Below are positions 45,523 to 56,581 of a DNA stretch of 64,000 nt, in pieces (position 1 is the first letter of the stretch; each line of letters starts with the position of its first letter). The position numbers and the translations under genes were made by a program. Origin of the DNA: Akebia trifoliata (taxonomy: Eukaryota; Streptophyta; Magnoliopsida; Ranunculales; Lardizabalaceae); assembly GCA_017979445.1 (NCBI GenBank), contig CM030705.1:17997040-18061039 (forward strand). The letters are read 5' to 3'. The notes under the pieces are model-generated. The model was not told where the DNA came from. It searched no databases and saw nothing but the letters and a program-made list of their open reading frames with translations.

Positions 45523-45863
45523 TTGATAAATATTGAAATTAAAGGGTATACTCAAAAAGTACAAATGGGTACTACATTATCCTCAGGGATACATGAGAGA
45601 ATAATAAACTTACTTGAAAAATTCAACAATATTCCTGCATGGTCTCATAAGGATATATTGATAGATTGCACCAAAATAAATCAAGGCATAAAATTAATGG
45701 TGAACTTCAAAATCAAAGATTATCGATTAAGAATGATGTAGTTGAAACCATCGATAAAGGTGCTAAAACCCACAAGAAGGGATCCATCATATTTTTACTA
45801 AAGGGAAAAGAGTTCTCATTCACAAAAGAATATGAAATTTTCTTCGAAGTTTGGAAGAGTTGA
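45523..45863 (+). pseudogene. Pre-RT stub with no reverse transcriptase behind it (outer element)
   Basis: MGTTLSSGIHERIINLLEKF followed by NNIPAWSHKD matches the pre-RT linker ('iGt.Ls.e....li.LLkef.DVFAWSY.DM'). It then passes into the same non-RT segment seen in the minus copy (KINQGIKLMVNFKIKDYRL), in two overlapping frames. No RT, RNase H or integrase motif occurs between here and the 3' LTR. Confidence 0.72.
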
Positions 45864-48050
45864 ACGAATCAATGTCAAATACAAATAACTCAATCACATT
45901 CAATTTCGTAAAAGAAGACTGAAGATTATCCCTTCTCAAAAGAAGACTGAAGATTACTCCTTCTCAAAAGAAGATTGAAGATTACTCATTCTCAATTTCG
46001 TAAAAGAAGACTTTACTCAACAGAGCAATCAAGACATCGAGTTTCCTAAACTTTGATTAAATCAAGTAGTGTTTCACCAAAGGATGCCCTCTTTGGTCGA
46101 ATCATTTTCCTGTCTTCCCAAGAAATAGAAAATTTTCTTTAGCCCTTCGCAGCCTCTAAAAATATCAATAGCTTTTTCTTTCTAAATCACACTAACCAAC
46201 CTTGGGAGGGAATCTTAGTATGAACTACATTTAACTTGATCCCAAAAGTAAAAGAAGAAGAAATATTTGGGGTACATAGGCAACCTGAGAAGTTACTTCA
46301 GGTCCGGTCACAAAAAAAATGTATTTTCTTAAGGAAAATGTCATCTAAAAGGAAAATCCCCTATTGAAAGGTTAAAAAAAAAATAGTGTCAAACTAGAGA
46401 CATTAGAAAAAATAATCAAAAGAATTGATAAAAATAAAAGAATGTCAAACTAGGGGCATTTAAAAAAAGGATAATCAAAATAATTGACAAAAAAAAAAAG
46501 AAAATATCAAACTAGGGACATTTTGGGAAGTTGAGCCTTATACCTTTTCTTTCTAAACCATGTCCTAAGCCTACCTATTAAATCCTCCTGAATGTTAATT
46601 TACTCGGTTAAGGTCTAAGGAACCAAGAAGTTGTTGAGTTGAATATTCAAGATCATCAAGAAGAAAAAAGCCCGTTAAGAAATATAAAAAATTATTCAAG
46701 TCACAACATTCATTTTTCAACTGAAAGCTCACATCTAACAAAGATAGGGTTGAAGTTGAAGAAACTCAGAAGCCATCTTGAATATTGTAAGATCTTTAGG
46801 AGTATGTTTACTTGTCCAAGTGTTCGTCAAAGAAAAGTGTAGAACCATTGATCACTTTGAAGAAAAACATATTCTATTCCAATAATTATCAAGATTCTAA
46901 GCCCAGCGTAAGTATTTTTCAAAAGAAATTGATCAAATTTCTTATTGCACATATGATAATCTTAAGAGTCTTGAATTTAAAGGAATGACGATTCTTCTGT
47001 CTATCATATATCAGAGTCCATAGTTACTTGTTCATATTTTTCAAGTACAATTCAGTTCATAGTCAAATTCCAGTTAGAAGCCAACCTTGAGACTAGGGTC
47101 ACTTTTTTAGAATAACTGTTATTCGGAAGTTTTCATTCTTGATCACATGATAAAAAGGAAAATCTTACAAAAGCTTAAAATTCTGACGAAGCCTAACGAT
47201 AATTATGAATCCAGATGTATGATAAGCTAATAAAGGCCTAATCTTTCAAACTTTGAACTCAATAATACCAAGTCTTTAACTAATTTAAGCTCAAGAAACG
47301 TGACTCCAATAAGTTCAAGTCTAAGAAATGAGACTCCGACTTTTTTTGAATCATAGATGAGTAGGTTTTTTGAAGTAACTACAAACCTAAGATTGAGTAC
47401 ATACAAACCTAAGTTAGAGTCCGAGAAACGAGACTCCAATTTTTTGAATCAAGAATGAGTAGGTTTTTTGAAGTACTTACAAACCTAAGTTCAAGTCCGA
47501 GAAATGAGACTCAAACTTTTTAAATCACAGAATGAATTAACATGATTATTTAAGTTCCTGTAAACCTTAGCTAGAATCCGATAAATGAGACTCAAATTTT
47601 TTCGACCTCTAAAAAAGAATTTTGATAGGATTTAATGGAGTTTCTACATCACCTATCTCATGTGATTGTCTTCATTGCGTATGTGCATTTCAATTTGAAT
47701 TATCGTCGCCAGCAAGAAAAAATATATAGAACCTGACATTTGTGGTTATTGATGAGAGTTTATTCTCAATGATCCGATAGAATACTCAATAGGCATCACC
47801 ATTGCACACACGTGCACCTTTGATTAGTTAAGGAGAATTTTCTAAAATTCAAGAATTTGATATCGTCAGTGAGAGTTCAGGCTCGAGGACCTGACAAACT
47901 TTTAGTTCGAGGAAAGTTTTACCCTCAAGGATCCGAACGCCCCGACGAATTGTTAAATCAGACTACAAAATGAACTGTCATTAGCTTTGGCATTTAGATA
48001 TCACACTATCTACCAAAATATATTTGCTATCTAGTTTGCTTCAATCCTTT
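45864..48050 (+). other. Family B 3' UTR (outer element)
   Basis: Contains repeated AAGAAGACTGAAGATTA words (45910-46010) and the post-pol motif (46269-46312). It also has GTCAAACTAGGGGCATT-like repeats (46385-46515), the 77-bp-type repeats (47280-47600) and the terminal block before the polypurine tract (47840-48050), shared with 31670-31880. No coding frame. Confidence 0.7.
47280..47600 (+). repeat. 3' UTR tandem repeat, about four units (outer element)
   Basis: Units carrying GTCCGAGAAACGAGACTCCA and TGAATCA-AGAATGAGTAGGTT, the reverse complement of the 36640-37445 array and so in the same element-relative orientation. Copy number differs (about 4 against 9-10). Confidence 0.8.
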
Positions 48051-48066
48051 GCCAAAGAGGGGCATT
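48051..48066 (+). other. Polypurine tract of the outer family B element
   Basis: GCCAAAGAGGGGCATT directly before the LTR start TATAGACATC. Confidence 0.8.
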
Positions 48067-49669
48067 TATAGACATCTCATTTTTGCAATCACCTGTTTAA
48101 TCAACTCGTCAACCCGATCGTGATGATTCCCAATGATTGATGATTATTCCAATGCTATATCTATTCTTAGATATATTTCAGAAATTCAAATGAGGTATCT
48201 CAAGCAAACAAAACTCTAGAAATCACGCTACACTAGGAAAATACGACCCAAAACATAAAAATCATCATTTTTCAGATAAAAAGAAGTTTTACGATCAAAA
48301 TCACTAAACATGAATAAATTACCAAAATACCCCTAACATCAAAACATCCCTAGAACCTACATTACGCTTAAGAAAACCTATTTGAACACATAAAATAAGA
48401 AAATGAAATCAAATAAACCATTTCGCCAATTTTTATCAAATTCGAAAAAATTATGAAAATGCCCCTCATAAGGGTTCACAATCATTTGACGCCAAAAATT
48501 TCATAAGTGACACAAATCGATAATCCCATTGAATTCTTTACAAAAAATTGATTCCAAAACATTCCAGAACATCGAAAAACGACTTGAAACGCAAAAGTTC
48601 TCTTTAGGGGCAAAATGATAAATTTTCAATTTTAAAAGTTTTAAATTTTAAAATTAATAAATAAAACATTAATTAATGTAAATTGAAACCTTAATAAAAT
48701 TGATTTAAAAAATTGAAATAAGAAAATTAATCAATCAATCCCTCAGGCAAAATTATTGATGGTTGCCCACTTATTTAAGTGAAGCCCCTTGATATTTATT
48801 AAAAGACCCTTCCATTTGGGGGTCCAAATAATTAGAGATATAATTAGGGGATTCTCCACAAGACTTAAAAATATATTCTTTCATTGTACGCAAGATTAAA
48901 AAACCTAATTTCAAAAAAATAAGTCAATCATTAAAACTCTAATCTAAAGAAACCTAGTCAATCAAATAAGATTTAAGTCAAATCCCTAATTACCTCATCT
49001 AAAAAGAGACCTAGTCAAACCCTAATTCTTCCAAAAAAACTCTATAAATATAAAGTCTCTACAATCTAATTTCGCAGGTCAAAATAAATCCTAGAAAAAG
49101 TAGGTCAAAAAGTTTCCTTAACCTTTTTCAAACCCTAATTTTGAAGCCTCAACTCCCTACCTAATAACCAAACCCCAATTTTTACTCAAAAAACATCCAA
49201 AAACCCTTCAAAAATACTTAAAAATCCATCAAAAGATTAAAAAATACTGAGATCTAAGAAAAAAACACATCAACTTAGAGATCTGAAGCAGATCCAGTAA
49301 CGGAGGAAAAGCAAGGAATCACTTACAAAAAGTTTATCCGCCAACTCTGAGGAAATAAATCGTTGCGATCGTCTAGGTATACCTTTTACTTTTTTTATTT
49401 ATTTTATTTATTTGTTTTAGGTCTTTTTTGCAATCTACTCCTTTTTTGGAAAATAGTAGAGATCTGCGTTTGCTGGACGGGGTTAGTGCCTAATACCTTC
49501 CAACCCCGTAATGTGATCCCCAGACCATAGTTTCTTTTTATCCATAGATTAGTTGGTTTATCTGTTAGAGTCAATATTTGGTTCCTAGACCATAATAATT
49601 AGGTGGTGACTCTCAAACCTTAAAAATCAAAAGTGGATTTGCATACCACGTGGATAGAGAGCACTTTCA
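48067..49669 (+). mobile_element. Family B outer 3' LTR
   Basis: 1603 bp, from TATAGACATCTC (mutated TGTAGACACCCC) to GAGAGCACTTTCA, followed by TSD TTGGA (49670-49674). It aligns with the outer 5' LTR (23489-25093) across its length with many substitutions. Confidence 0.9.
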
Positions 49670-49674
49670 TTGGA

Positions 49675-50206
49675 TGAAGTACCTCAAGGACTACAATTTT
49701 ACCCTTGAGTATCACCCAAGGAAAGTCAATGTGGTTGCTGACGCATTGAATAGAAATACTATAGCTCATATGTTGGGAAAAGAATGGCAGTTGCTTGAAT
49801 AAGCCATAAAAACGGTATTCGAGACTCCAAGAAAAATATACAGGCCGCACGTTTACCTGAGTACACTGAGGATCGAAAATGAGTTGATAACACGAATTAA
49901 TGAATCCTAAAAGGTAGACTAAGATGCAAGCGAATATGAGCCAAGAGCTAGGGATTTGACCGACCTAAATTGGTTAAAAGGATCAGACAAAGTTCTCAGG
50001 TTTTGAGGTAGGATGTGGGTACTACAGGACTCGCAATTGAGGTTCGACATACTAGGCGAGGCACATCGTTCCCGATATTTTATACATTTTGGAAGTACGA
50101 AAATGTATAAAGATTTGAGAAATTTTTTTTCGTTCCCGAGTATGAAGAAGGAAATTGCAGAGTATGTAGGTAGATGCCTAACTTGCCAACAAGTCAAGGT
50201 AGAACA
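49675..50206 (+). pseudogene. Family A RNase H end and integrase zinc finger (continuation after the insert)
   Basis: Directly after the TSD comes KYLKDYNFTLEYHPRKVNVV then ADALNR, the RNase H C-terminal 'L.DYdf.i.YhPGkaNvVADALSRk' motif with Gly and Ser changed. After stops the integrase N-terminal HHCC zinc finger follows (50060-50200): LGEAHRSRYFIHFGSTKMY, then CLTCQQVKVEH. The catalytic integrase core, any chromodomain and the polypurine tract are missing. At about 50205 the reading runs straight into a minus family A LTR segment, a deletion or recombination junction. Confidence 0.9.
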
Positions 50207-50924
50207 CCTAAATTTGAAACTAAAATGGAGAAAAAAGGGCTCAGTAACAATGATTACCCAGTAGGGAAGCAAACAATTTATATCAATAACATCTCCTAAC
50301 ATGAACAAATAAACATTCTGAATCACTTTAAAATATGCAAAGTTTTACAGAAGAAATTACGATTAATTGGTACATATAACCAGGGATGAGCAACTAAATA
50401 TTTTAAAAGTCACATTACATCAATCAACAGTACCCACTATAACATTTTCTTTTTATATAAATCTAATTGATCAAATGGAAACATTAAACATGCACTTCAT
50501 TTTATATATCAAAATAAAATAACATATACATAGTACACAATGGTGGAGTAGTGGGATTAAAAAATTGGGATTCACGACTAGATCATTCTCAATCGAGACA
50601 TGATGTTTCATAATAAAGTATTAGCTCTTGATTTTGTGGTTGGTTGCTGTTTACCATACTTGTGGGATCATTTATCCGACTCAGGCTGGCCGTTTAACGT
50701 GATTGTAAGTAATGGGTCTCTTTTCGATGTGTCAGAACGTTCGACTACTATAGATTGTTAGTGATCACTGACTACTCATCGTCGTCTAAGCCTATTAGAC
50801 ATGCGTGTAATTCCCAAATATACAATCCATTCATATACGACCACTTTTACATTACAAGTTCACTAGTAAAGATAGAGAGGAATAACCCCAAATTCCAATT
50901 GTGACTCCACTCTCATACACGTCC
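50207..50924 (-). mobile_element. Family A minus LTR segment, duplicate of 16316-17033
   Basis: From CTAAATTTGAAACTAAAA onward this matches 16316-17033 closely. It shares features, such as TTTCATAATAAAGTATTAG, that the solo LTR at 9395-12387 lacks. So it is a copy of the same minus LTR, not an independent insertion. It ends at CGTCC before a plus LTR, the same junction as at 17034. At its start, CTAAATTTG occurs on both sides of the junction, a possible microhomology. Confidence 0.8.
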
Positions 50925-53900
50925 TATAACATCCCAAATATTTAATTTATAGCTCGAGAAAATTTAATTGTGAATTTCAATAAAATTCTAAAAGAAAGAC
51001 TTAGGGTAGAGTGCTCAAATTTTAGTCCATTCATTTTAATGAATTTTGACTTAGCCATTAGATTCAAAATGATCAAAATATATACTTTAGCTTGTAAGCA
51101 CGTTCAAAGTCGAGTTCAGATGAGAAAATTAGAAAATCCTCGAATTTTGTGTCAAGTGGGACCCCAAGACAGTGAAATTTCGTTAAAGCGGGAATCAAAA
51201 AAATTCGATGTCACCAATTAGTCCGTAACAAAAAAAATATTGAAAATAAAGTATTCATTTGTCATTTTCCAAGTCTGAATAGTCGGATTACCGTTAAAGA
51301 TAGAAACAAGTAGGAAATGTCAAAAATGCCCTAGCCCTAACTTAAAAGAAAAATAACATTTTTTTTATTTCACTTCTTTCACTTCTTCTCTAAAGAATCC
51401 CAAATCAGCCTTTTCTCCATTCTAGGGTTTCAACCCATTCTCACCAACCTCCATCGCGATCAAACCCGTATTGATCATCGACGAAGAAGGAAAAAATCAT
51501 CGGCCTCGACGAACTCTACGTTCTCACCCCATTAAATCCACATTTTCATTTCTTTATCTTGAGGTCTCACTAAAAACAACATGAGGGTTTGAACCTATCC
51601 ACTTGGAGGCCTACCCTATGTCGAAGAGGAGTCATCCACCTTCGTCAAAAGAGGAAGGACGCCTTCAACAAGGGTTTTGTGACCAACTCGTTCATTTTGC
51701 ACCCAAGTTAATCCAAACTTGTCGCTCATGTTGTCGAACTTGATTCTTATGCTAGCTCATCATATTTTGCATCCACAAACCAAGTAGGGGACTTTCGATT
51801 CTTAGTGGTAACCTTTAGATTTCAAAGTATGCATTTAGGTTTTAACAAAACTCATTGTTTCTTCTTAAATCATTGAAATCTTGTGTGTGCTTTTAAATTC
51901 ATGTTAGAATTAGAGATTTGATGTGCTTTTATCAAGTTTTAACAATAAATCTGTGGATGGGTCGTAGGATTCGAAGAACGGAAGAAAATTTTGAAAAATG
52001 ATCGAAAAATCCAAATTTCGCAAGGTTGTTCAGTGGTGTCGGCAGGAGCTGTCGGTCCCACCGATACCTACCGAAGGCCATTTTACCAGTTCCACCGACA
52101 TAATTGTCTTCAAAACTATTTCTGGCTTTTAGGTTATATTCCTTATGACTTGTACATGATTCCCCACCCTTTATATCATTAAAAAATTTAAGTAAATGCA
52201 TTACTTTAAATTTTTTAATGAAATTAAGATTTTACCCCCCATTTTGGAACAATGGGAATAGTTTCAAGATTCAAATCTCAAAGGATTAAAATCTGAATTT
52301 TGGTTTGAAGAACAAAACGTAAGTTTTAACGTTTTCGAAAAATTTTCAAAAGTTAATATATTTCGTGCTACTTGGAATTAGACTATAAAAATTATATGGT
52401 GTCGAATCTCGTATTCAAGGCTTTCACTTTCAAAACCCCATTTTCAATTTCGAGAACTTTGAAAAATTGAGTTTTCGATACTTAGCTAAATTTTCACCAG
52501 CTTTTTTCCAATTTTGACAATTTACCTTCGCGTACCCATTGAGACCCCGTTTTAACAAAAAATTAATGGTTTTGTCGATTGAATGGTCAAAGTGACTTGA
52601 GAAGCTCAAAAAAAAGAAAGTTTTGATTTGAAAATTTAAGAAGTGAAAACATTGAAAGAATGAGAAAGGGGATGATCGGTAAAATGTCAGAATCACACCC
52701 GAGTGGTGATGTCTGCATTTTATATTGTATGTTGTGTGTAGGTTGGTGAAGGGATATCCAGGGGTAATGAATGATTGCATATTTATTTAAATTATGTTAA
52801 CGCAGAGACGCTAAGTACTGTTATTTATCTTAGGCCGGGGGGCCACTGTTGCATGGTAGGAACTGGATATCCACTCTCAACCTTGTTCTATTGATTTCTC
52901 TTTTATTTTTAAAAGAAAAGTAATATATATATATAAGTAGCTATTTTATGAGCTTTTAAAGAGTTTGTGAATGTCTAAAGGGATAGTAAGTCGTATCATC
53001 CGGAGTGATGTATTATTTTTAGATGTATGGTAGGGACCAGCAAGCTCATATGCGGATGGGACACGTATGAGAGTGGAGTCACAAATCCAGATCCATTTCT
53101 TTCTATATTTACTAGTGAACGTGTATTGTAAAAGTGGTCGTATATGAATGGAGAATTTAATTTGGGAATCACATGCACGTCTGATAGGCATAGACGAAGA
53201 TGATTGGTCAGTGATCACTAACAATCTAGCAGTAGTCGAACGTTTTCACACATTGAAAATAGATCCATTACTTACGGTCAGATTAAACAGCCCGCTTGAG
53301 CCGTATAAATGGTCACCAGTGTGATAAGCGCAGTGATCGACTACAAAATCAGGAACTAAAAGTTAGATTTATGTAGTAACATCATGTCTCGCTGGGAACG
53401 ATCTAATTGTGAATCACAACTTTCTAATTCTAGTACTCCACCATTGTGTAATATGTATCTACTGTTTTATTTCGAATTATAAACTGCAAAGCATGTCTAC
53501 TATTTCAATGTTGTCAATTATATTTATATAAGAATGAAAATGTATAGTGAGTATGGATGACTGATGCTATGTGGGATGTTAAATTGTTTAGTTGTTCATC
53601 CCTATCTATATGTACCAGTTAACCATAGTTTGACTTTATAAAGCTTGCATGTTCTGAAATGTATCAGTATGATTACTTGAATCACGTTAGGTGAGGTTAC
53701 TAGTAGGAATTGTTGGTGATCCTATTGAATAACCATTGTTACTCACCCTTTCTTTCCATTTTTTTTTAGTTTCAGAGCCGGCAGTTAGAGAGGCAGACAT
53801 AGAACCTTCAGACGAGGATCATCTGGTGGGTCAGACCAACAACTAGAGTCCACTACCTGGTGACCACTCGGACTATTTCCATTAGGAGTTATTGTGTCTA

Positions 53901-54210
53901 TGAGGTGTTTATAGTTCTTGGGCCGAGTGATAAATTTATGTTAGAGTGATGATGAAATTTTGTAACCTTATATATCTTTTTATCTTTTCTACACTCTGAT
54001 CTAACCTTATGCCACTCGTAACTTACTATCTTCCGTACCTTGTAAAATCTTGGCATCTGTTATATTCAGGTTTGGTTGGATTGATTTATTAGGTTTTGAG
54101 TTCCATAAGACACTGACATAAACAGGGGAGACTATGCCGAAATTTCAAGGCGCCACCTAATACCTCGAGGTATCATCTAGATTTATGTTAGCGTTTGGCG
54201 GGGCGTCGCA
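50925..54210 (+). mobile_element. Family A LTR, plus (3' partner or duplicate of 17034-20332)
   Basis: 3286 bp, from TATAACATCCC (mutated TGTAACACCCC) to GGCGGGGCGTCGCA. It aligns end to end with the LTR at 17034-20332. What follows (54211 on) is the remaining part of the minus LTR. Either it is the original 3' LTR or a solo LTR in a duplicated block; the minus LTR segment in front of it instead of a polypurine tract favours the second. Confidence 0.85.
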
Positions 54211-56034
54211 CGTCGCATATCACGTAAGAGCTTGGTGGTCCCTACCGTACATCCTAAGATAGTACACCATTCCGAATGGTATGACGCATTAGCCCTTTAA
54301 GCATTCACAGACTCTTTAACAACTTACAAAATAGCTACATATATATATTATTTTCATTTGAAAACAAAAGAGAAATTAACAATGCAAGGTTAAGAATAGA
54401 TATCCAATTTCCTATCATGCAATTATGGCCACCTGGCCTAAATAAATAACATAACTTAGAACCTCTGCGCTAATATAATTTAAATAAACATGCAACCAAT
54501 CATTATCCTTAGATACCCCTTCACCAACCTACATATTATATTACAATGTAAAATACAAATATCACCTCTCGGGTGTGATTATGACATTTTATCGTTTTAT
54601 CCCCCTTTTTCTTTTTTTTTCAATTTTCATAGTTCTCAATCTTTCGAAAAAAAATATTCACTTTCTGATATTTATCAATTCAATATGAGTTCATTGAATA
54701 TTAAATCATTTTTTTAACTATGAAATTATTTTTTTAATAACATTAAAAAAATACAAAACTTAGATCAAAATGGGGTCCGAGCGGTGCATAGGACTCAACT
54801 GACGGAAGTAACCTGATGAAATATCCTACCCATGTGTAATTTGTTATAAAATAAAATTAGACATATCAAATATACAAGTTCTGACGTGAATTTGAAATAA
54901 CTAATTGAATTCAAATCACAAATTTTTAAAAAAATCATAAATGCAATTTTCACAATGTACGATTACTAATAGAAATTGAGAGTTTTTTACTATCTCTGTG
55001 TGATAGGATTGAAGCGTGTGCGCGAAAATTGAGATGATTGGTACGGAAATCGAGACAGACCAAATTTTGGAGTGACTGATTTTTGAATCTGGCCTGGTGA
55101 TTTCGAAGATCTCGATGTCGTCGTCTTTTCTCACTTTTACAGCAAATGACGATTTGACCCCGAAATAAATGAAATCCGAGGTCGAAATTATGAAATTTAT
55201 GTATATTTATAAGGATGATTTTGATGATACAAGGTGAAAGAGAAGAGAAAACGAGAAGAAGTTAAGTGGGTTTTGTAAATGTTGAGGCTGCGGACCTTTT
55301 CTTTTTCTACTTCGGAAGTCGCCGACGACCCGATCACAGTGAATTTGAGGTTGACAATCGAGAAAAAAACTAATTTTTTGTCAAATACGTTGGCTGGTTT
55401 TTGGACGAATTGAGGTGATGAATAGTGTTTTGAATTTTTAAAAAAAATTATTTATATAAGTGTGGGATGAAATCAATATTTTACCTATTGTTACGTTTGA
55501 CGATAACTTAACCGTCTGGACTCCAAAAGTGACGAATAAATACTCTATTTTATCTAATTTTTTATTTCGAATCTAATGGTGTAGTCAGTTTCTTCAAATT
55601 TTATCTATACAAAAAATTTATATTTTTGGCCCGATGAGATTATAAAATTAACGTCATTTTCGTTTTTTACGATAATTTGACTTTCTGGTCTCCAAAAATG
55701 ACAAGTAAGTAGTTCATTTTCTATAATTTTTCGTTATAAACCCAATAATGTGATTAAATCTTAATAATTATTTCTCTAGCAACAAATTATTATTTTAGCC
55801 TAGTCCGACTCGAAAATCGAGAATTTTACAACTTTTCTGTTTGGACTCGCATTTGAGCGTGCTTACAGGCTAAAGTATGTTTTTCGATCATTTTGAATCC
55901 AACGGTGATGCAAATTTCATTAAAATGATTAGAAAAGATCCTAAAGTTTTATCCTAAGTCATATTTTTAGATTTTCTTAAAATTCTACTATTTATGTTTT
56001 CATTAGATACAAATTGAAAACTCGGGATTTTACA
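54211..56034 (-). mobile_element. Family A solo LTR (minus), right segment of the split copy
   Basis: Starts with CACGTAAGAGCTTGGTGGTC, continuing the minus LTR exactly where 17028 and 50919 leave off (compare 10545 onward of the solo LTR). It ends in GGGATTTTACA. The following GGATG (56035-56039) matches 15881-15885, closing the minus LTR. Confidence 0.85.
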
Positions 56035-56039
56035 GGATG

Positions 56040-56576
56040 CATAACAACACGACATCACAACAGAAATCTAAGCTTTTTTTTCTATCTTTAATAAAGAACA
56101 AAATATAGATAGTTGTATGATTGATAGAAATTATCGATGATCATTAATAATTTAGAGTAGTCAAGAAAAAATGACTTACTAGATTTAGCATATTTCTTAA
56201 GGCCTTGGTCAACGGCTAACCTAAGTCAGAAAACAGTTACTCAAATTGTGGCAAAGGCTGACCATAAAACTAAGAATTAATGGTAAGGTTCCACACTGGT
56301 GAAGTATTGGAATAATCGTATTTTGATTGAGATGTTTATATTAATTGTGACCCTCAACTCTCTATTATAATATTCTATTATATGATGTTATATTACGAAT
56401 AATTTTTTCTTCAGATTTTTAATTAGGTTTCAATTTCCTACTAGATTTTATGACATTGGTATTCAATTATTTTCAATTATGTGTTGAATTTCAAATAGAC
56501 ATGATTTACGAATTTCTAGAATGTTTAAACTACATATAAGGCACTATTATTTAAATTTGTAAGATTTCCCTACTGG
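56040..56576. other. AT-rich sequence between two LTR insertions
   Basis: No coding frame. With 59562-59974 it may once have formed another LTR, because CTACTGGATAAC joins to TCCTCTGCTACTCACCCC across the solo LTR, resembling the 'TACTGGGTAAC...GTTACTCACC' block of gypsy LTRs. Low confidence. Confidence 0.35.
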
Positions 56577-56581
56577 ATAAC

